64,000 nt of DNA from Diadema setosum (taxonomy: Eukaryota; Echinodermata; Echinoidea; Diadematoida; Diadematidae). Positions 1 to 12,699 of the stretch are shown here, one piece after another. The stretch covers positions 9,484,010-9,548,009 of the forward strand of contig NC_092690.1 of NCBI RefSeq assembly GCF_964275005.1. The letters run 5' to 3'. Positions within the stretch are counted from its first letter, which is position 1. Each line of letters begins with the position of its first letter. The translations under genes were made by a program, and so were the position numbers. A model generated the notes under the pieces. The model saw only the letters and a program-made list of their open reading frames with translations, was not told the origin of the DNA and ran no database searches.

Positions 1-1460
1 GCACGTTGTGCAGAGGAGCAGACTACAGAATCCTACTGTAGCAGCTGTCAACAGGACTATGATGAGACGAGTGGCATAGATATCAAAGGAGGGAATTGAC
101 CCAAAATATATGATACTGTATTACAAATTCAGTCAATGCAAAAACACGAGTCGTACGCATCAGTGACGTTTTAGGGAAATCTCACAATCCTTTTTGGAGT
201 TATTTTCTTTAAGGTGTTGGTTAAATCCATGTGATGTCATGGCTGAATAAGAAGACCACAATTTGCGTTGTCACAGAAGGGCAATGATGTAAACAAATAT
301 CAAAAAAAATTTCTAAATATCTTTACGAAATGTTTCTCACTGAATGAAATCGCACTTGTCTTTATATCTTTCTCAGAAGAAGGGGAAATCATATCTTACC
401 TTTGACATTATACAGACGTACAATGTACGTCAGGAACTTGTCGAAAGACAATGTGTTCTACAAGAAACACTACTTTTTGTGGAATTTTCTAATACAGCAT
501 TCCCCTACTGTGTAACATTACAAATTGTAGTCTTCTTTATCGAACGAATGACGGCACAACTTCACCAAAACTGTAAATAGCAATTTTATAACTTTTGAAT
601 GGATTGGCCAATTTTCCTCAAATTTCACCGATATGTTCTACTACCATTTTCTGCACTGACTAAATCCACATGCACGTTTTGAGGTAAATTCCCCTTCAAC
701 AGTCACTCATGGTAGTGATGGAGGAGAGCATGCATGAGCATGATTAGTACTAGGAGGGGTCAAAAGTTCCACGGCAGGCACAAAGTTAATCGACAACAAA
801 GAAGGGAGTGTACGAACCATGTTGGGAACGACGCTGGTGGGACGCATGCATGGCAGCCATTGCGCAACATTGATTAGAGGATGAGGGGGCGTGGTGTGGG
901 CGTGTGCTTCCTTATGGCCAATCAGCTGCCTCCAATTTGCTTTTGTTTGTTTGTTTGTAAAAGTTTTTAATCACAATATTCCCACGGCACTGACAGTCTG
1001 ACTCCAAGGTAGTACTTTGATGTCACTGATTTCTATAACACATCCAAATTTTTCTTTGACTTTCTGGTTGTCTTGTGTCTTTTCAGTTTTTAGAATGAAC
1101 TGATTAGCACTTTGCGAATTAGTGGGGAAACCAACTATGTGCTTCAAATGCCATCAAGGACCTGTATTGTAAAAGTGAAATATTTACCAGTTAATTTCAA
1201 GCCAATAAAAAAAGAATAAAAATAAACACATAAAAACAAGAATCAACAAAGGAAATGACTTCTAATCTTCTATCTCCGTTTCTCTTGTAACTTCCATAAG
1301 TGGTAAATTAACATGAATACTTACTGATGAAATACCGGTACTAAAAGAAATGGTTTGATGACATACATTGTAATCAAATGTATTGTTTGTATTCTTTTCA
1401 CATGAACAAATAGATACACAGGGAAACATTTGAAAGAAAGTGAACAAGCTATGCCAAACC
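1..1460. other. Intergenic sequence, no gene seen
   Basis: No open reading frame here looks like protein. Positions about 470-700 resemble, with many differences, the right arm of the TTAA-flanked foldback repeat seen intact at 7685-8250: both share the phrases ACTTTTG, TTTTCCTCAAA and TTTCAC followed by ATCCACAT. This is therefore an old truncated copy. The rest shows nothing I can name. Confidence 0.5.
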
Positions 1461-2808
1461 TAGGGCAAGTCCAAGCTATTTGATCACACAAGACTGAAAA
1501 TTCAAAATGGGTCAATCTACATAAACTTGGTATCATTTTAAAGCTAAGAAGTTAAAATACATGAATTTCAAAAAGAAAAAGTAAAAATCCTTCCGCATAA
1601 CCAGCAATAAATTAATTAATCTGCATAAATTAAAATTTAGAGTAACGCGTGGGACATTCAAAAATTCTGCATTTTAAAATATATCTTTTAATTTTTACAA
1701 GTTTTTACGAAAATAAGTATGGTGACCTTAAGTCTGACTAACAAGTTATCATGACTGTGATTTTCAGTTTCTCAACTGATTAAATATGCAAATGAGGGAT
1801 GGGCCAAAATTAGTATGTCCCACGCATTACTTTTTTAGGTCATTATTTCTCATTTGCATAAAAGTTAATGATTTAATTGACCTGAAACTTTCAAAAGACC
1901 AAATTCACAATGGACCTAATCATATCCAAGAGATAAAAAGTTAGTCTGATAAATCTCATACTTGCAATTTTCAATTAGATTTAGTAATGCGTGGGACATT
2001 TTAGTAACGCGTGGGACGATTTGTGTACAAGTCAATGGAAGTGTACTAAATCTTAGTCTTCTATGGGAAATGTGTACATTATTGAGGGATTTTTTGTAAT
2101 TTTCTGAATTCTGACTTGAAATTTGGTGAAAAACTCCACTTTGGATAAATAATTCACAAAAGATCATTACATGCTATTTTCAAGGTCACATTCAAAGTCA
2201 AATGTTAAAAAATGAAGGATAACACAGGCATTTCATATTTTTTGTTATTGTTTTGGTGGGTGTAAATCATTTGAATTTGCAAGAATTTATTAGAAATACA
2301 TCTATTTAGATAATTAGTACCCCATATTAAAGTTTCTCTGAGCAAATGTGCAATTCACATCACAATATTCATAGTGACAAAAATGTCCCACGCATTACTT
2401 GTCCCACGTGTTACTATACCTATCTTTCTATAATTGACCTTGAGAGAAAACAGTTTCATGATTTTTTCTGACATGTTTTGTTTGAGGTACAGTAATTGTT
2501 GTAGGAAAAGATGTTTGTAATGATTTTATAGTATACCAAGTATTTTCACAATAATTGAGATAAAAGTAAAAGAAGAAAAAAAGGACAATTTTTGTGGTCC
2601 CACGCGTTACTGGAGAATAATTTTGCATAAATTAAATACTGAACGCGTGATTCTCATTATTTCTATTGTTTTGAATGAAGAGGGTTCTACTAGCTATCAA
2701 AAGCAACCCAACATATGAAGTTTCAATCTTAACAGTGCAGTATAGGGCTAAATCTTCTTGTGATGTCCCACGCGTTACTGGTGCAAAATAGCTTGGACTT
2801 GCCCCCTA
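1461..2808. mobile_element. TIR element carrying eight copies of a 15-bp motif
   Basis: The segment begins with GGGCAAGTCCAAGCTATTT (1463-1481) and ends with its exact reverse complement (2786-2804), so it has at least 19-bp terminal inverted repeats. Inside are eight copies of AGTAAYGCGTGGGAC: plus strand at 1641, 1983 and 2003; minus strand at 1815, 2382, 2401, 2597 and 2763. Between the copies the sequence is AT-rich and has no credible coding region. A non-autonomous DNA transposon is the simplest reading; the superfamily is unknown. Confidence 0.7.
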
Positions 2809-5168
2809 CCAAGTTTATGAAAGAGTAAAATCTGATTTTGTGCAATCATTAGTACGGTATATTGCTTCAAAATTCTGCTGGCATTTTACAATTATAAGGT
2901 GGTATCAAGTTTGTGATGAGTGAAGGTTAGGGTAGTGACATAAAATATGTTAGAACATGAACAAGGCAGTCTCATAGATAACCTATTGTCACAACTACAA
3001 CATCAAAGGCATCAAACTTGAACATACACTGAGCATAAAAACACAGGGAATGCTTGGAAAAATTATGAAGATGTATGCATGCATCTGAACATATTTCAGC
3101 TGTTACATCACATCTGCAGTCATGATAAAAAATGCCTAGATGCAGAAACTAGTGGGGTAGTGGTGGCAATAAGGAGAAACCTGCCCTGTGCTACAGGCTT
3201 CAAAATTCACAGCGAGCGTGTTTTCATACTGCGATAAAAGCTGTACAACTGAGCTATCCTCCCATTGCAGGGCTCCAGGGCATGAATTGCATTTTGACTA
3301 ATGACATGGAATAATCTTCCTGTTTCTCCCCCCAACCCACAGTACAGACATAAGGAAGGCATCTCGATCGTAGTAAGATGAAGGGAGAGCGCTCATTAAA
3401 GTATTGCTTTACCTGTGTAATCACCCCTTGAAATTAGTCTGGCCTGAGCAGAGTATTTCACATTACATATTACACCCTCATTTACATTTTTAAGACTGCT
3501 ACATTTGCAAGCCCCCAAGCCGAGCTCATGATGTACAGTATACAATGTCCATTGGTTGAATTCTGTACATGTACATAATGCCACAAAACACAAGTCTGCC
3601 TACAAATTGGATTCCACATTATTAAAAACAAACAAATAAAAAACACACACACAAACACACCAAAAGGGTACAAATGTATTCCTACTTTATCATACAATGC
3701 ACAGTGTACATTTTTGTGTGATATAGTTTGCTGAAAATGAAGAAAAAAAAATGCTTGAAGAAAACAGAATTACACATACAGTTTGAATGCCCGCGATGAA
3801 CAATCAGCGCTCAGCATATGAAAATTGATACACTGCTGAGGAGCATGTACATAAATTTTGTATAATCGTCCTTGGAGACTTGGTAATACATTACACTATC
3901 ATATAAAAAGATAAACCTGAACATTTAATCTTGTCCATGAACATGATCATTATCAGGCTCTTAAACTGAGGAAATAGAGCAGATTATTACCAACCAATAT
4001 GATTTTATGCACACCTGGCTATTAAAAGTCTGTACCTGATGACCAGATATTTTGCCAAAGGCTTTACCTGACATGGCAAAATTGTACTATAATGTATTCA
4101 ATCTGGATCCTACATAATGAGATGTACGTATTGAGTATGTAGAGTTGGGTGGGATAGCCTGTTACTACATGTACAAAGTCTTCATAGGAATACACTCTAC
4201 CCAGAGTTGACAATATAAAGTTAACCTGCTCAATGGCTTTAAGCTCATCTTCTTTCATTGCCACATGAAACACCAATGATACCACTACAGACATGAAAGG
4301 GAATAAAAGCAACATTATCAAATTGACATAAATTAGACTGAGGGGGGAAACGACGAGGGAACATTCATGATTGCAATTCCGTGGAGGCTGCCCCGATGAA
4401 GACTGGCCGCAACAGCAGCAGGGGGCAAATTGCTGTTACATAACGGAGGGAATAATCAAGTCTGACATAAATTATACAGGGCGCAGAAAGATGCAGCATC
4501 TGATTCACTGGGCTTTACATACGGCCTTAAAGACCCTATGACATGGGGGATTCACGGAGTAGGAAGTCTGGCCAGGGTGGAATATATTTGAGAATCCTTG
4601 AAGCGAATTGGTGTACGGCCTTATCACTGATATCTGCGTAAGTACATACACAGCCAAAGAAACTCAGTTGGAGTTGACGGTTGCTGGAGAGCATACGCTT
4701 TGATGCATACATCGTACATTCACTGACCGGTGTTCGTACATGGTTTTCGACTGTATCCCGGTGGGAAGCAAATGAATTGATCACCCATGACTATCAAACC
4801 CCAAGCTACTGGGTCTTTAATATTGTCACAACAGGGATACAGATGGCAACTTTTTGCTCAGCTGAATTGCACAGAGTGTGTAATATAGTGTGTGTCATAA
4901 TGTTCATTGTTGTTCATGTTGTCTCCAGTGTTTGATGCACATGTACAAATGTTATACTATGTGTAATGTAGGTCATAAACTTACACAGCTGTCTTCTTCG
5001 TGCAAAAACCAAGCATTTGTGTACATAAAAGAGAAATAACAAATGACAACTACCAAGTTCATGTACAGTTCATGTCAGTTGGATCTGTTTGAATGGTGTT
5101 TGGTGACATCTAAGATTTGCTGACATTGTTGTAGCTGTGATATTAGAGCTTGAAAAAGACAATTTAGA
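2809..5168. other. Intergenic sequence, no gene seen
   Basis: No coding exon is recognised. A stretch at 3205-3290 on the minus strand has a tRNA-like 5' part (GGATAGCTCAGTTGT) but no convincing T-arm, so it may be a decayed tRNA-derived repeat. Positions 4330-4530 are of higher complexity than their surroundings and could be regulatory, but nothing in them is diagnostic. Confidence 0.4.
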
Positions 5169-5873
5169 TTATATCGTCGCCGGTCACACGAACCGACGAA
5201 TCCCTCAGGTTTGCGTAAGAATGACAATTCGAGAAAATCGCGCTTGAAGTTAACCCATTTTTGACTTATGGTTGCTACTGTACACTTTCATGTCTATAAT
5301 GTCCAATTATTTTTGTAGTACATCAGACTTCAATTCTTGCTCTAACTTGTGAAGTTTTTATCGAATTGTATTGTTAACAAATAAGTGGGAAATCGTCAAA
5401 GAGCTGCATGCATGTATTTTCGGTCTGCAAAGAACGTTGTCATTTTCCATGTGTGTCCATATGTACATGTACATTGAGCGTTGTTATTGTCAACGCATGT
5501 ATTACATAGTACGCGCACTATGCGCGCGGTCAATGAACTGTTGAATCTCAAAAACTACACGCAAGTCAATGCGCACTGATTCGTCGGTTCGGTGACCGCG
5601 CGTACTAGTTTTCTAGTACGCGCGGTCACCGAACCGTCGAATCGCCTGATTGTTTAACACACGCGTCTATGGGGAAAACAAATAATTTTCACAAATGGAA
5701 TTACATGCTTCTACAAAAGTGATAACTACATAAAAATCACACCGAATTACACACTGAGAATTTCAGAATATGTAGTATGGAATGTCTACTATCGAAATGA
5801 TTGAAAATCTCAAAATCGAAAATTTGACCCAAAATCGAGTGATTCGTCGGTTCGTGTGACCGGCGACGATATG
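5169..5873. mobile_element. Inverted-repeat element with nested palindrome
   Basis: The ends are near-perfect inverted repeats of about 32 bp, 5169-5201 and 5840-5873, built on CGCCGGTCACACGAACC. The core of the same repeat, GGTTCGGTGACCG, recurs in the middle as a palindrome at 5576-5646 whose arms read CGGTTCGGTGACCGCGCG and its complement. A fifth, degenerate copy is at 5520-5548. No coding sequence is visible. It looks like a MITE-class element, possibly one copy inserted in or fused to another. Confidence 0.65.
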
Positions 5874-5904
5874 TGAAAATATCTTAGAAACAAAACCACC
5901 ACCA

Positions 5905-5985
5905 CCATCAAAAAAAAAAAAAAAAAAAGGAAAAAAAAAAAAAGGGGGAAAAAAAAGAAAAAAGGAAAAAAAAAAAAGGAGAATC
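5905..5985 (+). repeat. A-rich polypurine tract
   Basis: About 80 bases made almost only of A with short G runs. A simple low-complexity tract next to the inverted-repeat element ending at 5873. Confidence 0.8.
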
Positions 5986-7684
5986 TGAAGAAAAATTACC
6001 ACAATACATTTTTATGTACATATGTACAGTATATTGACATTAAAGACATCAACCCTGAAGAAAAAATGCAAGGGTGATGTGATTGTATTATACAATACAA
6101 TTTACTATAATAGTAAATAACAGATTTGAAAGTTTTTGAAATTGGAAGATATTGTTGCCCACATGCATAGCACGCTGTACCTTCCTGTCTTGACTGTCCA
6201 TTAAAAGAGGTTTGATAGTGAAAACTTTGGTTTTTTCCCTTATGTTATTCTGAATTGAACTACTGTATTAAGACAACCCTAGTCTCCAGCATTCCAAAAT
6301 GTCTTTGAAGTTCACCACAGATTTTTCTTTCTTTCTTTTTTTTTTAATATTTAAAACAAAAATACAAGATTTGCAACTAGGGTCTATCTTATCACTATTT
6401 CTGAGCTGGAAAGTGTAATGTAAACATCCTTTCAGATCACTTCCCTTTCTTTAACTTCTTGTGGATTACCAATAACAAATGGGTCCACATGAAATCATAT
6501 TTATTTGTGTTATGTCTGGCGAACAGGGAGAATGTCTGTGTGTGCCTCACATTGTCTTGTTTTGTTGAAAGGCTAAAAACTTTCCAGTGTGGTTATCAAT
6601 CAGTCATTCTCATTGCCATAACACTACAGCTGGTCTGATGCAAGGACAAACCATATGGTGCACCAAGAAGATACTGTATACAACACATATTTTGCGAGTC
6701 CGCGTGCGATACAATGTACTGTACTTCCTTGGGTGCAATATTCGGTGTTGTGTGTTGTCTATTTCATCAATCAAATATTACAGTCTTACCATTTTTAGTC
6801 CCCATCAAATAATATAACGCAGCACATAAATGAAACAAAACAAACATCTTTACAATGTAATATTGTATCATGTAAAAATTCTTTTCCACTACAAACCGGC
6901 ACTCCTTTCACAGCTACTTCATAACTGGTATTTAAACAGTTCCCCACCCATAGTCTTGTCTGTTTAAAACAACTGTGACAAGATTCCTGTTATTAATCAA
7001 ATAGAAGAATTGTTGGTACAATGTATATATGTCCATCTTGGTTCTACCAGTGGAATGTTTGATGACTAGACTTTTCAAGCTGTCTTTAACTACCAATAAG
7101 AGTGAGAAGGAGAGGGAGAGGGAGAGAGAGAGAAAAAAAAAAGGAAAGCTAAAGATTCATAGAGTTGTGTGTTTATCATTTCAACTTGTAATAAATAGAG
7201 TGGATTTGCTAGGAATGCAATTAAGCGATGTCTGGAAAACAGACGTGAATAACACAACAAAAATATAAAACAATCACACAAAACTGTTGCCCCAAGCTCA
7301 CAAGGATATAAATCCCATTTCTACAAGGCAATTATTCTGATTGGAGACTGAAATGACAGCCAGAAAGTGATAGTGGGCCAGTATTTGGACTTGATTAGAA
7401 TGACAAACAGGTCAACTGCAGGTCATCGCATCTGATGGTAATCTCACAATAGAGCCTTTAGTATCACACATGATGCCTGTGATAGCACTGGTCCGATTGT
7501 ATTCTTTCTGTCTAATGGTACTCCAGATAATTTCTATAGGAACCCTGCACATAAGCTTTATTAGAGGTACTGGTACATGTACATAAATGAATAGTGGTCA
7601 ATATGCTACATGTATAAAGGAGAAAGTAGAATTTTACTCCTCCCCCCCTCCCCCACTATAAATCCATTACAGCAATAATAATGG
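5986..7684. other. Intergenic sequence, no gene seen
   Basis: AT-rich unique-looking sequence with a short GAGAGG/A-rich purine run at about 7103-7145. No exon or RNA gene recognised. Confidence 0.4.
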
Positions 7685-8250
7685 TTAAAGGGAAGATAAA
7701 CCCCAAGAGCAATGTGGATTGAGTGAAAGCAGCAACATTAGTAGAACACATCAGTGAAAGTTTGAAGAAAATCGGACAATTGATGCAAAAGTTATGAATT
7801 TTTAAAGTTTTGGTGTTGGAACCGCTGGACGAGGAGACTACTAGAAGTTATGACGTATGAGTGGACAACGATACCAAGAAAATATAAAGAAAATTCTACA
7901 AAAATCCATTTTTCATGAAAATTACAAATTCCATCAACTTGATGTTGACATATGTTAGGGGTAGCAATTATTCCCCCTGCTTTCTGAAAGAGGTTGGTCC
8001 ATTGCTCTTTCCTAATTCTAAGAAAGTGAATTTTTGTTGAATTTCCTTTATATTTTCTTTGAATTGTTGTCCACTCATACGTCATATCCTCTAGTAGTCT
8101 CCTCATCCAGCGGTTTCAACACCAAAACTTTAAAAATTCATAACTTTTGCATCGATTGTCCGATTTTCCTCAAACTTTCACTGATGTGTTCTACTAATGT
8201 TGCTGCTTTCACTCAATCCACATTGCTTTTTGGGTTTACCTTCCCTTTAA
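7685..8250. mobile_element. 566-bp foldback MITE (TTAA-flanked family)
   Basis: The left arm (7685-7905) and right arm (8027-8250) are long inverted repeats. The outer ends read TTAAAGGGAAG and CTTCCCTTTAA, so TTAA may be the duplicated target. Shared arm phrases are CAGCAACATTAGTAGAACAC and its complement, and AAAACTTTAAAAATTCATAA and its complement. There is no coding sequence. Relatives lie at about 470-700 and 14220-14912. Confidence 0.85.
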
Positions 8251-8279
8251 AGTGAATGTACATGGAACATCAAATCTGC

Positions 8280-8324
8280 TACAGTACATGTACATGTACA
8301 ATTGTACATTGTACATGTACTGTA
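8280..8324. repeat. 45-bp near-perfect palindrome of TACATGTAC words
   Basis: The stretch reads nearly the same on both strands around a central AATT and is made of overlapping GTACAT and TGTACA words. It can form a cruciform or hairpin. The word TACATGTAC is frequent throughout the window, so this may be a local concentration of a genome-wide simple motif. Confidence 0.75.
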
Positions 8325-9415
8325 CAGCTGCACCACTGTCATTGTTATTTCTACCTAGTGTGCACTGGTCACCTGAAAATAGTATGAACAAAATATGTGG
8401 GTACCTACAGGTACCATACACTTAATCGACCACCATTGCACATTGGAATATAAAATGCCCTGTGTACAGGAACTGTTTGTACAAAGTTAATTTGCTATTT
8501 TTCTGGAATGTCTATTCAACAAAAGTGCCTGATAGTGACAGTCGCTGTGGCAAACTTCTCTTTATGATTCCAAATGTAACGCATGAGATTTGTCTTTACC
8601 GGGGAAATGTCACAAATATCTGATCCAACAATTTGACAGGACCAGACTCTCTGTAGCATAGGGTCGTACACATATGATTCAAAACTGTGCTAGGTTTTGA
8701 ACGCAGCATAAATTTGTGCAGTACCTACTCTGCCTGTGTATAAACAACCGATGTTACAAATGGTAGCACATGTTCATGTGAAAGTGCAATTAACAGTCAA
8801 CGTGTGATCACCTACATTAGCTAGGTAAAAGCGAAATTCTGCCCTAGATGAAAAATTAATGTGTTTTGTTTAAAAAGGGAAGTCAAAATTCATGTAAATC
8901 TAAGTAGTTTCTCCTAGTAGACTGCACTATTACTAATGGCAGTGTAGAGAAGATTTGGTAAAAAAATAAACAACATACATGTACAATTTGTAATTCAATA
9001 ACACCTTTACACTAGTTACAAACAAGAATGTTTGTGGCTAGAAATCTGATACTTGTTGAAAATATTGTATAAATGCCTGTATGCACTTAAGCAGATTTTC
9101 CAATGCTTAGCTTGATTATAATCTAAAACTAGCTCCTTGGAACACTTGCAAGCCCTACTACTCACTAGATTTATACAGTGTGTAATGACTGTTGCTCCAT
9201 GCTGACACCAGGACACAACAAAATACAGAGCACGAAAAGCTAACTGGGAGACTAAATTGTCAAACTTGACTTGATCCTTTTTCTGCTGTGAGTGTCCCAG
9301 GTTCTGGGGTAAATGTAGGCAGCAGGAGGCTATACTGTCTTTCAACACCCCTCCTCCAAACAACCCTGTGAAAGGTCAATGCAGGTCAGGCCACATTTCC
9401 TAATGTCGGCTCTGA
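8325..9415. other. Intergenic sequence, no gene seen
   Basis: No exon recognised. A 115-codon open frame on the minus strand at 9016-9363 has no recognisable domain or codon pattern and is probably chance. Confidence 0.4.
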
Positions 9416-9673
9416 TACTGTATACGCCGAATATTTTGCGAGGTTTTTATTTTCGCGAATTTAACGAGTCAGGTGCTATTCGCAAAATTAAAAACCTGCG
9501 AAAATATATGTATTGACTCTGATCCCGATGTGGATGTGATGTACACATACATGTACATTATTCTTCATTCAGTACAGGACTCCATGATCGTGAATTTAAC
9601 CACTCGCGAAATCGTTGGGAATTCCTGATTTGCGAAAATTTAGACTCAACGAAATATATGGCATGTACAGTAT
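9416..9673. mobile_element. Short TIR element, TACTGTATACGCC family
   Basis: The left end TACTGTATACGCC and the right end GGCATGTACAGTA are imperfect inverted repeats. The body contains GCGAAAAT/ATTTTCGC words on both strands. A second copy lies at 25410-25603 in SNAPC2 intron 7 and a decayed third fragment at about 44280-44365. Non-coding. Confidence 0.65.
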
Positions 9674-12600
9674 CTTAATTCAGATGAGGTTTTCCTTGGT
9701 CTCCCAAGCCCCCTGGAGCTGAAAATCGGCACACTCAAAATAGTGTTAATACACAAAGTGGGGCATTCTAAAAAAAAAAAATGACTTCCCTTCGAGACCA
9801 AATCTATCACTTACTTTTTAACAGCTACAATGTAGATATCTTGTGACTTTTCTTTTATGCTTTAAAAACTGCATTTTCCTTTCTACAATAAACTAAACAA
9901 CATGTAAAAACAAACAAACCAAAACAGAAACATGAAACCAACCAACCAAAAACACAAACACCAAAAAACAAAAATCGACAATTACATGCAGCAATATCAA
10001 GCATAAATTTAATATTGAGATACCATTATTTTTTTTTTTCTGTTCTTTGGCAACTCATATGTACTTGTGTGGCAAAATATCCTATCTGTTTAGAAAATTT
10101 ATCAAACTTGTTTCTCCCCCCTCCCCCTCCAAAAATGAATTACAATTTCATGTTGCACAATGTATAAGGTTATGTGTGTGTGTGTGAATGTGGTGAACAG
10201 TGACTTATTACTGTATCATACTATCAATGTTCTTAATTTCAGTATGCAGTAGCATAAAAAAATCTGCAGAAGATTATTCACATCAATGAGGAGCTGTGCC
10301 TTGAAAATTACTTGTCAATGGTGTTTTTCTTTTTTGTAAGTTTTTCATCAGTGTTCAGGGTAGCAGTACCGTACCTTCTGCACCCAAACTACATGGTTGT
10401 GTACAAATTCTGCCATGCTTTTCACTGCTCCAAACAAGGAACTTGGAGTTTGCGGTTACATTGCATTGCACACATGTACAGTTGCGCAATTCACGCAAGC
10501 ACCTCATGACACCAATCCTTGATTTCGAAAGTTAGACAGACTTCGAAACTCTCCTCCTGTTCCTAACAGTGTTAGGGTCTATACTGTTCTGAATCGTACA
10601 AAGCCTGGCCTGGCAGTCTAGGTTTCGGCTCCATGGGTGTATAGTAAGGGTACTAGGTCTCGCGCAGGGACGTAATGATCGCGCATAGCGTAACTGCGTA
10701 TAGCAAGCAATATTACGCGTAGGACTAAGCGCAAAATTTGCCGATACGCCCATGGAATAAAAATACCTGACAACCGCTAAACATGAGAAGAAAGCAGGTA
10801 AGAAATTTTGATTTCAAACAAATTTTGCACCAAATTTCCAATTTTTTGGAACAAATTTTTCATTAAATTTCCAATTTTTTACATTATAATTTACCTACCT
10901 TAGCTTAAAATCTTTTTTTAAGGATGTTGTAGCCTACGTGTCGTCTCGCTTGTCTCGTTCGTATGATCGTAGCCGATAGAATTCGTAATTTGTTCGATCG
11001 ATCGTTGATAATATTCTACGAAAGCCGAAGCACGCTACAGCCGCAGAGAGGGGCAGACACTTTCAAGCATGAAACTACATAGGGCAGCTGCGCGATCTTT
11101 ACATACCCCGAGAAGGTGAACGCATAAAAAAAAGTCCGACATACAAACGGCGACAGCGCACTACTCCATCATCGTATCATCAGGAGATTCTGGGAGGTGA
11201 TTTTTCTGCATTTTCGTGATATTCATTGAGAAATTCAGGTACGATTATGGAATAACTTCTATTATAAGAGCATTTCAAATTTTCGTGCGCGATATCTAGA
11301 CCCCTCAACCATACATTACAAAATTTGAAAGGGAGGTTCAGCTGTACGCATGTACCACTGCCAGATGTACTGAGCCCCGGCCTCCTTTGGGACTCGGTGA
11401 TGAAGCAAGTGACATGGCGACATTTCCACTGAAACTCAGTGAAAGTGAAAGTTATCACTGAAGTGTTGCTCATCTTGCTTGCATTATTATGTAGGACCTT
11501 TTACTTGACGTTAGCTGGATGGATCCATTTTCTTGATGATAAAATTTCTACTCACCCGCAAACATGGAGTGAATGAGCAAAATTGCAGTGCAGGTTTTAT
11601 ATAACTGTTATAAATTGTCAACTGGCAGAGGACTCCACACACATTCTCCCAACACCATTGAACACCATCAACCCCGATCACATGCTGCATGCAGACACGC
11701 ATAGCACACACCCCCAGTGACAATCAGCGAACAAGCCCGCAAGATATGTTTAACGTTGAGCTTATTTGTAGTTGATTCACATTATGATTTGTAAGCTTCA
11801 CTCTGTGTCACAGAGATGTGGATCTGCACACCGTGGTAAAATACATCTAATAATGTTAGAGGCCATGTTAGACCACATCTGAAAGGCACACACATGCACA
11901 CACAATACAAACTTATGGACCCAAATTTATCACCCAGACTCAATTTTGAAACACGGTTGAATGAATGAGATGGTCACTCATACTTACGAGAAACTCTCAG
12001 TCCACCATGACTACTAGTACTGCCCCTGTTGGCATCGGCAAATGATGTCGTTCTTGGTCTTCCACTTCCACTCATGCTAATAATATATTATTTGTCTATT
12101 TTACAATATTCTTACAATTTTACAAGCTTTATAAAATGTATTTTACATGGTAGGCAAGGCAAGAGGGCGTTTGCCTATGTTAGAAAATGCGAGTCAAACC
12201 CTAAATTGGGCGTCGATAAGGGAGCAAATTCACACGATCAGGATGATCTGATTTCTTCTGTTTTATTCCTTTACGTTATTCCAAATGCATAGCAGACTCT
12301 GGGTGATTTCCAAGCGAAAACTACGCGATCATGGCCACATTTTGCGATGATTTATGGCAAGAACACTACGTTTGAAGACTGCTGTTTGTTACCGCACAAT
12401 TTCTCGTTGCCACTATTCTGCCATACATACAATACACGGCTTCGATCGCAAAACACGGCAACAGTCGGCTCCACAGTCGTCAACCGTAAGCCAATCACGA
12501 GGCTCAGATTTCCATCTTCGGAACTAATCGACTTTTCCCGTAATTTGTCGAGATGTATAAAAAATAAAGAGAATATCACATCTTAGAGGTTAAACATTTA

Positions 12601-12699
12601 TTTCTTCTCAACTTTTATATTTAAAATATTGTTTGATTGTATAGTATCATATTAGCATGGTTGATGTCTTTCATTCCATTTCAAAATCTTTCGTAAAGA
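9674..12699. other. Intergenic sequence upstream of the SNAPC2 homologue
   Basis: No coding exon recognised. CpG-containing unique sequence at 10540-10760 is bounded by CCATGGGTGTAT and ATACGCCCATGG, perhaps a small inverted-repeat element. Another CpG-richer patch lies at 10920-11480 and could be a promoter of a gene I cannot see. The motif GAAAGTGAAA at 11441-11450 matches the GAAANNGAAA interferon-regulatory-factor core, but a single short match is weak evidence. Confidence 0.35.

Noticed and set aside
3205..3290. Possible tRNA gene on the minus strand
   Set aside because: An A-box-like start exists but the D stem is weak, the T-arm is absent and no acceptor stem closes; at best a decayed SINE head.
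9016..9363. 115-codon minus-strand frame as a gene
   Set aside because: No domain, no splice context and no codon bias apparent.
10783..10797. Mini-exon ATG AGA AGA AAG CAG followed by GTAAGA as SNAPC2 start
   Set aside because: Joining it in phase 0 to the exon at 15534 runs into a TGA at once; the ATG at 15551 explains the protein.
11441..11450. Interferon response element
   Set aside because: A single 10-base match with no gene attached is expected by chance in 64 kb.
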